This document shows, piece after piece, positions 7,545 through 11,562 of a DNA stretch of 11,562 nt. The translations under genes were made by a program, and so were the position numbers. The notes beneath the pieces were generated by a model that ran no database searches, was not told where the DNA came from, and worked only from the letters and a program-made list of their open reading frames with translations. Every line of letters starts with the position of its first letter. The stretch's first letter is position 1. The stretch lies in NCBI GenBank assembly GCA_964551815.1, contig CAZKEL010000063.1, positions 1-11,562 on the forward strand. The letters run 5' to 3'. Origin of the DNA: D37C17 sp964551815 (GTDB lineage Bacteria > Fidelibacterota > Marinisomatia > SCGC-AAA003-L08 > D37C17).

Positions 7545-7586
7545 CTGGTTTGTCCTGAGCATGTGGAAGGAATGGGGTCAATCACA

Positions 7587-7632
7587 GGATGACATCTTTC
7601 TTCCCGGTAAAAATCATAAAAAGATGTCATCC
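7587..7632. repeat. 13-bp perfect inverted repeat (hairpin)
   Basis: GGATGACATCTTT at 7587-7599 and its exact reverse complement at 7620-7632, with a 20-nt loop. It lies between the two copies of the REP-like repeat. There is no T-run outside the stem, so it is not a standard terminator. It looks like part of a composite intergenic repeat or a small palindromic element. Confidence 0.7.
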
Positions 7633-7655
7633 ATGCATTAGAAATTAATCTCAGT

Positions 7656-7735
7656 TTTAATTCTCTTTTTTCTGACCTCACCCTGACCCTCTCCGAGAGG
7701 GAATTTTTGGCTCCTTCCCCTTTTGAGGGGGAAGG
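7656..7735. repeat. REP-like palindromic repeat, copy B
   Basis: Second copy of the repeat at 7466-7544, in the same orientation. It keeps both hairpins: CCCTCT/AGAGGG at 7687-7692 and 7696-7701, and the CCTTCCCC/GGGGAAGG stem, here with one extra G in the right arm. It differs from copy A at two positions between the hairpins. On the plus strand the first hairpin is followed by AATTTTT. The repeats lie between two minus-strand units, so they may also protect or end the mRNA of the large secreted protein. Confidence 0.75.
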
Positions 7736-7761
7736 TCGGGATGGGCTCAGACAACGAATAT

Positions 7762-7775
7762 CCACCGTCTGGTGG
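7762..7775. terminator. weak hairpin after the secreted-protein gene
   Basis: CCACC-GTCT-GGTGG lies 14 nt past the TAA at 7789-7791 on the minus strand. The stem is only 5 bp and is followed by ATATTCG rather than a clear T-tract, so termination here is doubtful. The REP-like hairpins further on may do this job. Confidence 0.25.
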
Positions 7776-7788
7776 TTCTGCGTACCAC

Positions 7789-10700
7789 TTATTTCATCAA
7801 CATGATTTTCTGCACTTCATGATAATCCCCTGCAGAAAAATGTACAAAATATACCCCGCTGCTTTGAATGTCGGCATTCCAGGTAATGGAATGATAACCA
7901 GTAGAGGTAAATCCATTGACTAAAGTTGTTATCTCCCGCCCGGTTAAATCGTAAACCACCAGGGAGACATGAGAATCTACCGGCAGGGCGTAAGTGAGGG
8001 TTGTCACCGGATTAAAAGGATTGGGGTAGGCTTTTGCTAAGCCGAATGATTCTGGTAGATTTAGTTTCTCCGTAAGAGACACTATGGTCATTCCAAAATC
8101 CTGCCAATATGCCGGCTCATCACTTTCCAATTCAACCAGGTTTCCAGTGCTACTGTCAAAAAGTTTAAAACGTATTTGACCACCTTGTTTAGCAAAATCT
8201 AAGGTAGTTTCAGAGTTATCATCACCCATGGCCGGAATATCTGTATACCTGCCATTCCAATATCTCGCACCGATTAGGATTTCGCCGTTGTAAGCAAGGA
8301 AAATATCCTCAGAATCAATTTCCATAGTTTGAAGGTATAATTCTTCCACAAAGAAAAATGCCTGCTGTGTGGACTGCTCCACTTTGAACTTCTCCGGTAG
8401 TAGCGCAATTGAATTAGTCTGATCCTCTCTGGGAATGTCTGCTTCAATGCCATTGAATGAAAAGGTAAAGTCATTCAAAGCTAATAGCCAATATCCTCCA
8501 CCACTCTTAAATTCTTCCATACTGCCATACCACTCTCCATCCATATTGACGGCTGCTTCTCCTTCAGCAATAAAACCATAAATGTTTTCCTCAACATGGC
8601 CTACAGCGGCTTCAATCGTTTGACTGGTCTGAAATGGGTATGATATGAGGTTTGGTCCGAACTGCATTTCATAGACTACTTCTCCATCATTATCATACGA
8701 AACCGGTTCACAGTCTTCTAAAGTAAAATTGCAGCCATCATATACTTTCACCCAATAGCCCCTATCCTGCTCAATGTACTGCAGACTGCCTACCCAGTTA
8801 CCCATTAGATAAACAGCACCAATACCTTCACCTATTACGCCAGGGACGATGCAGCCAGTATCATCAAAGATTGAGGGTACACTGGTATCGTCGGGGAGAG
8901 CAGGGAAGCTAATGAGATTGGGACCTGCATGTAAATCCAGGCTTAAATCGTAGCAGTCTGTATTGGGATTATCATCACATTCCCCGCAGTCATCAATATA
9001 GGCGGACTGACCACAGTTGCCAAGACAGTCCATGTCTTCACAATCATCAGTGCCGATGCAGTTGTCTGCAAAACCGTCGCCGTTGCAGTTACCGCATTCA
9101 TCATTGGGGTCAGCATCTATCTCAGCATTAAAGCAATCAGGCCAACTGTCACCAGAGTTACACCAACCGTCGCTGTCGTAATCCTCTCCATCATTGTTAG
9201 TATCGCCTAAAGTACCATCATAACATTCATCACAGCCATCACCATCCTCATCATGGCAAGCAAACTCATTTAAAGGATCATTGTCATTCTCATCTGCTTC
9301 ACCGTCGTTGTCATCATCGCTGTCACAGGCATCACCTTCAGAGTCACCATCATAATTGAGCTGGTCAAAATTGGCTGTTTCAGGGCAGTTATCACTCTCA
9401 CCGCAGATCTCATCTGCATCAGGGTCGTTGACCAAGGTATCATTACCGCTTTCACCACCCCAGCAGTCACCACAGTAATCTACAGAGGCAGCGCCACCCA
9501 TATCACCGTTGCAGTCCGTCACCAGATTCAACGTAAGATCGGTATATTGCTCTAAGGAAACAAAAGATGGAATAGATTGCAGCTCATCTCCATTAGCCGC
9601 ACTGTAATGAGCTTTGATGCCATTCACATAAAATTGGGGAGTCTCTCCCTCTATCATATAGCCCTCTGTTCCAAAGACTGCATCTAAGTCATCACCCATT
9701 TCGCCGAAAACGACTATTTCGGTGTTTCCATTACCTACATTTTCAGATACTCCGTAACCTACTATCCTGCCGGAGGCTTCATTTTTGGCTACTATTTCTG
9801 TGCCAGCCGTAACAGCTTCCCCATCTAAAGTAAAAGAATTGAAATAGTAAAATGTCATTTCGGTGGACTCAGGTAATACCTGGTTGTAGTCATCAAATTC
9901 TATTATGTAAAATAATTCTTCTGAACAGGGAATGTCATTCCATGTTGACGGATTTGAATTCTGGATATAAAACTCACCACAACCCTCATTTGAATTTCCT
10001 GAAGGTTCATTGGGTGCCCAATTTGTAAAAACCAAATCCTCACCAGAATCCCAAACCCATTCATTGTTAACCAAGGATAATCCAATCCATATCAGATTAT
10101 CATCGTTATATTGGTTTAAAATTTGTGACCCAAGGTTAAATAAATAGTTATTTTCTTCACTAGATGATATAGATACTAAATATCCTCCCATATTTTCAGC
10201 ATTGCTTTGAGCTGAAAAATAATCCGTTTGGTTATTAATTAACATATATCCTTGGTTATTATATATTATAGTCTGTAGTACTTCATATTTACAACTTCCA
10301 TCATTTACATTTGCATCGAGGTTATAGTTGGTGGCTAAGGGGTCGGTGCAGCCTGAAATTAGCGGTACATCAATTGACCATGTCAATGAACTATAATCAT
10401 TCATAATAACCCCATGATTTTCAAAACTACTATTATCATAAACCATATCCCCGACACCACCATTTAATTTCCACAAACCAACTAACTCATCTTCTGTCCC
10501 TTCAATATGTGTCATTGCATTTTGAATTTCCTCAATGGATAATTTTTTAGCCCAAAATGAAACATTATCTAATAAACCCTGGTAATTACCAGGCCAGCCG
10601 TCTTCTCTTTTACCAAAAAGTAAGGGGAGATTATTATCAATACTTCCACTATTATCATTTTGGTTTGTGGTGAGTAGAATTCCATCCAAATACATTTTGC

Positions 10701-11079
10701 CACTTAACCCGTTCGATCTATCTATTGTAATGGTTAAATAATGCCAATTATTATCAAGCCCTCCAAAAGGTACTAAATTAATGGAAGATAAAAATCCCTG
10801 GTTATCCCCTGTATCGGTTCTAATATCAAATCTTATCTCATTTGGATGCCGTTGAATATTCCAGCCGATTCCACCACCACCTTTCCCCATAAAAATACCG
10901 TGGTCTGAAATAGTTTTAAACCAAAAGCTGATCGAAAAATCTTCATTACTAAAATTTAACGTGGCATCATTTTCTATTTCTACGAAATCACAGTTAGGGC
11001 AATCACCCAAACTAAACTCTAATGAATAATTTTCAGCATATAGTGTGTGAATTAATATCATTAATAATAACTTCTTCAT
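7789..11079 (-). CDS. large secreted LamG / C-type lectin / calcium-repeat protein with C-terminal sorting domain
   Basis: A 1096-residue exported multidomain protein, probably a surface adhesin or glycan/particle-binding protein. A short signal peptide (MKKLLLMILIHTLYA, cut after A15) is followed by a LamG/concanavalin-like domain (about 17-237; WHYLTITID at 112-120, LDNVSFWAKKLS at 170-181). Next is a GCTDP...NDGSC motif (243-263), then a C-type-lectin-like domain (about 268-396; WIGL 331-334, EPSGN 358-362, WND 380-382). Residues 521-712 are rich in Asp and Cys and include a thrombospondin-type-3-like calcium repeat (DNCPETANFDQ at 563-573, DACDSDDDNDG at 583-593). Two 'GPNLIS' modules follow (714-794, 801-877). 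The C-terminus, AYPNPFNPVTTLTY (1017-1030) to VQKIMLMK, is a type-A (Por/T9SS-like) sorting module. No catalytic residues of a hydrolase are seen. GGAGG lies 7 nt before the ATG, which overlaps the upstream gene's stop as ATGA. The ligand is unknown. Confidence 0.88.
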   Translation of the reverse strand: MKKLLLMILIHTLYAENYSLEFSLGDCPNCDFVEIENDATLNFSNEDFSISFWFKTISDHGIFMGKGGGGIGWNIQRHPNEIRFDIRTDTGDNQGFLSSINLVPFGGLDNNWHYLTITIDRSNGLSGKMYLDGILLTTNQNDNSGSIDNNLPLLFGKREDGWPGNYQGLLDNVSFWAKKLSIEEIQNAMTHIEGTEDELVGLWKLNGGVGDMVYDNSSFENHGVIMNDYSSLTWSIDVPLISGCTDPLATNYNLDANVNDGSCKYEVLQTIIYNNQGYMLINNQTDYFSAQSNAENMGGYLVSISSSEENNYLFNLGSQILNQYNDDNLIWIGLSLVNNEWVWDSGEDLVFTNWAPNEPSGNSNEGCGEFYIQNSNPSTWNDIPCSEELFYIIEFDDYNQVLPESTEMTFYYFNSFTLDGEAVTAGTEIVAKNEASGRIVGYGVSENVGNGNTEIVVFGEMGDDLDAVFGTEGYMIEGETPQFYVNGIKAHYSAANGDELQSIPSFVSLEQYTDLTLNLVTDCNGDMGGAASVDYCGDCWGGESGNDTLVNDPDADEICGESDNCPETANFDQLNYDGDSEGDACDSDDDNDGEADENDNDPLNEFACHDEDGDGCDECYDGTLGDTNNDGEDYDSDGWCNSGDSWPDCFNAEIDADPNDECGNCNGDGFADNCIGTDDCEDMDCLGNCGQSAYIDDCGECDDNPNTDCYDLSLDLHAGPNLISFPALPDDTSVPSIFDDTGCIVPGVIGEGIGAVYLMGNWVGSLQYIEQDRGYWVKVYDGCNFTLEDCEPVSYDNDGEVVYEMQFGPNLISYPFQTSQTIEAAVGHVEENIYGFIAEGEAAVNMDGEWYGSMEEFKSGGGYWLLALNDFTFSFNGIEADIPREDQTNSIALLPEKFKVEQSTQQAFFFVEELYLQTMEIDSEDIFLAYNGEILIGARYWNGRYTDIPAMGDDNSETTLDFAKQGGQIRFKLFDSSTGNLVELESDEPAYWQDFGMTIVSLTEKLNLPESFGLAKAYPNPFNPVTTLTYALPVDSHVSLVVYDLTGREITTLVNGFTSTGYHSITWNADIQSSGVYFVHFSAGDYHEVQKIMLMK

Positions 11080-11312
11080 TTTATTTCCTCCGTTGATTGG
11101 TTAATATGTGGGAATATTTCTATCCCGCAAAGTGTACAAAATATTTGATCCTCTTTAATTTCCTCACCGCACTCAGGGCAGCCATATTCCAACATACTTC
11201 CACATTGGGTACAAAATTCATTCATACCCGGTCGTGTGCTGGTCAGCCAACAGCATCCATTAGGGCAGTATTTTGTACAGCTCATTTTTATATTTGTATC
11301 TGTTAATTTCAT
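11076..11312 (-). CDS. small double zinc-ribbon protein
   Basis: A 78-residue protein with ten cysteines, probably binding two zinc ions. One set is C12/C16/C20/C21 with C34-x2-C37 (FCTQCG). The second is a clean ribbon, C45-x2-C48 (CPECGEE) with C59-x2-C62 (FCTLCG). There is no signal peptide or membrane segment, so it should be cytoplasmic. Its TGA overlaps the ATG of the large secreted protein by 4 nt, so the two are co-transcribed and probably translationally coupled. Start choice: the first ATG has only a weak CAGGT 9 nt upstream. M10 is a possible alternative but has no Shine-Dalgarno at all. The conserved cysteine spacing makes a real gene likely. DZR/zinc-ribbon proteins take part in nucleic-acid or protein contacts, but no specific role can be read here. 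Confidence 0.75.
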   Translation of the reverse strand: MKLTDTNIKMSCTKYCPNGCCWLTSTRPGMNEFCTQCGSMLEYGCPECGEEIKEDQIFCTLCGIEIFPHINQSTEEIK

Positions 11313-11511
11313 ACTAATTTACCTGAATATTAATCAAATGTTATTCATTTCCGACGGGTTAATTTTACCAGATGGATGGTTTCCATAACGGTTACCGAAT
11401 AAAAGTTTAAGATTTCTAACAGGGTTACTTTTTTGGTTACCCCTTTGATTTTTAATTGTATCTGAATCTGTAGATTTGTGTAAACTATCCTATGAAGAGT
11501 TCCGTTCAACC
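11313..11511. promoter_or_regulatory. divergent intergenic region with GTTA-type dyads
   Basis: This 199-nt gap separates the minus-strand zinc-ribbon/secreted-protein unit from a plus-strand gene start at 11512. The hexamer GGTTA(A/C) occurs at 11357, 11390, 11423 and 11435, at intervals of 33, 33 and 12 bp. Three lie in dyads: GGTTAATTTTACC (11357-11369, one mismatch), TAAC-G-GTTA (11386-11394) and TAAC-AGG-GTTA (11417-11427). On the minus strand the first dyad contains TAAAAT (11367-11362), a good -10 match but without a convincing -35. On the plus strand TTGTAT (11456-11461) and TGTAAA (11479-11484), 17 nt apart, are weak promoter candidates. The array may be a regulator's binding sites, which is inference. 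Confidence 0.35.
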
Positions 11512-11562
11512 ATGACAAGTAATAGACCTTATCCCCAGTTTATAGAATTAAGGAAGCCCTTA
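11512..11562 (+). CDS. 5' fragment of an unidentified gene
   Basis: An ATG at 11512 opens a frame that runs 17 codons (MTSNRPYPQFIELRKPL) to the window edge without a stop. GAAGAG at 11494-11499 could serve as a ribosome site, but its 12-nt spacing is long. The frame is also open upstream to 11449, with a TTG at 11476 as the only plausible earlier start. Too little sequence is present to name a family. The mixed hydrophobic and charged composition is compatible with a real N-terminus without a signal peptide. Confidence 0.4.
   Translation, partial: MTSNRPYPQFIELRKPL

Noticed and set aside
7466..7745. Possible CRISPR array
   Set aside because: Only two repeat copies 190 bp apart with a structured, repeat-derived interval and no cas genes nearby. 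This is a REP-like composite, not a CRISPR.
7517..7765. 82-codon minus-strand ORF between the fad regulator and the secreted-protein gene
   Set aside because: It lies entirely within the REP-like repeat block and its translation (SPSRPSPSKGEG, STCSGQTSLPLKRG) is what these repeats give when read through. No Shine-Dalgarno and no family resemblance.
9100..9460. Tandem DNA repeat within the secreted-protein gene
   Set aside because: The repetitive look comes from Asp/Asn/Cys-rich calcium-type coding sequence (GAT/GAC-rich codons); no unit is repeated exactly at the DNA level.
11097..11306. 69-codon plus-strand ORF antisense to the zinc-ribbon gene
   Set aside because: The opposite frame shows regularly spaced CxxC pairs and ATGA coupling to the next gene, so the minus strand is the coding one.
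11492..11515. ATG at 11492 as the start of the right-edge gene
   Set aside because: This frame reaches a TGA after seven codons; the ATG at 11512 in another frame stays open to the window end.

Overview
The window is an ordinary chromosomal segment, roughly 40% GC by eye, probably from a marine member of the FCB group. Candidatus Neomarinimicrobiota (Marinimicrobia/SAR406) is the best guess. The main reason is the large secreted protein at 7789-11079: it has a C-terminal sorting module with the YPNPFNP signature and a GCTDP...NDGSC cysteine motif. It also carries repeated 'GPNLISFP' modules. In my recollection of such proteomes this combination is typical of Marinimicrobia-like secretomes. 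The taxonomic call is inference; there is no rRNA or tRNA gene in view.

Layout. 1-94: leader, possibly with the last codons of a gene cut by the window edge. 95-1003 (+): monofunctional proline dehydrogenase. 1004-1180: convergent junction with a hairpin terminator usable in both directions. 1181-7305 (all on the minus strand, so transcribed right to left): a fatty-acid beta-oxidation operon in the order tetR-type regulator, fadE (acyl-CoA dehydrogenase), fadA (thiolase), fadN (fused 3-hydroxyacyl-CoA dehydrogenase/enoyl-CoA hydratase). A palindromic operator and candidate promoter sit directly on the regulator's start. 7306-7788: gene-free stretch with two copies of a REP-like repeat and a long inverted repeat. 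7789-11312 (minus): a small zinc-ribbon protein translationally coupled to a giant secreted LamG/C-type-lectin/calcium-repeat protein. 11313-11511: divergent intergenic region with GTTA-type dyads at regular spacing. 11512-end (+): the first codons of an unidentified gene.

Function. FadE oxidises acyl-CoA to enoyl-CoA, FadN hydrates it and oxidises the 3-hydroxyacyl-CoA, and FadA releases acetyl-CoA by thiolysis, so one operon holds a full cycle of beta-oxidation. The TetR-family protein in first position, overlapping fadE by an ATGA, is probably the autoregulated, acyl-CoA-responsive repressor. The proteins are closest to the Bacillus-type FadN/FadA/FadE set rather than the E. coli FadB/FadA pair. 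A proline dehydrogenase gene beside fadN also recalls Bacillus (yusM/fadM beside fadN, from memory). The secreted lectin-like protein and its zinc-ribbon partner form a separate unit, probably for surface adhesion or glycan/particle binding.

I found no CRISPR array, transposase, phage gene or defence cassette. The points most worth a second look are the proline dehydrogenase/fadN neighbourhood, the zinc-ribbon/secreted-protein coupling, the intergenic repeats, and the dyad array at the right edge.
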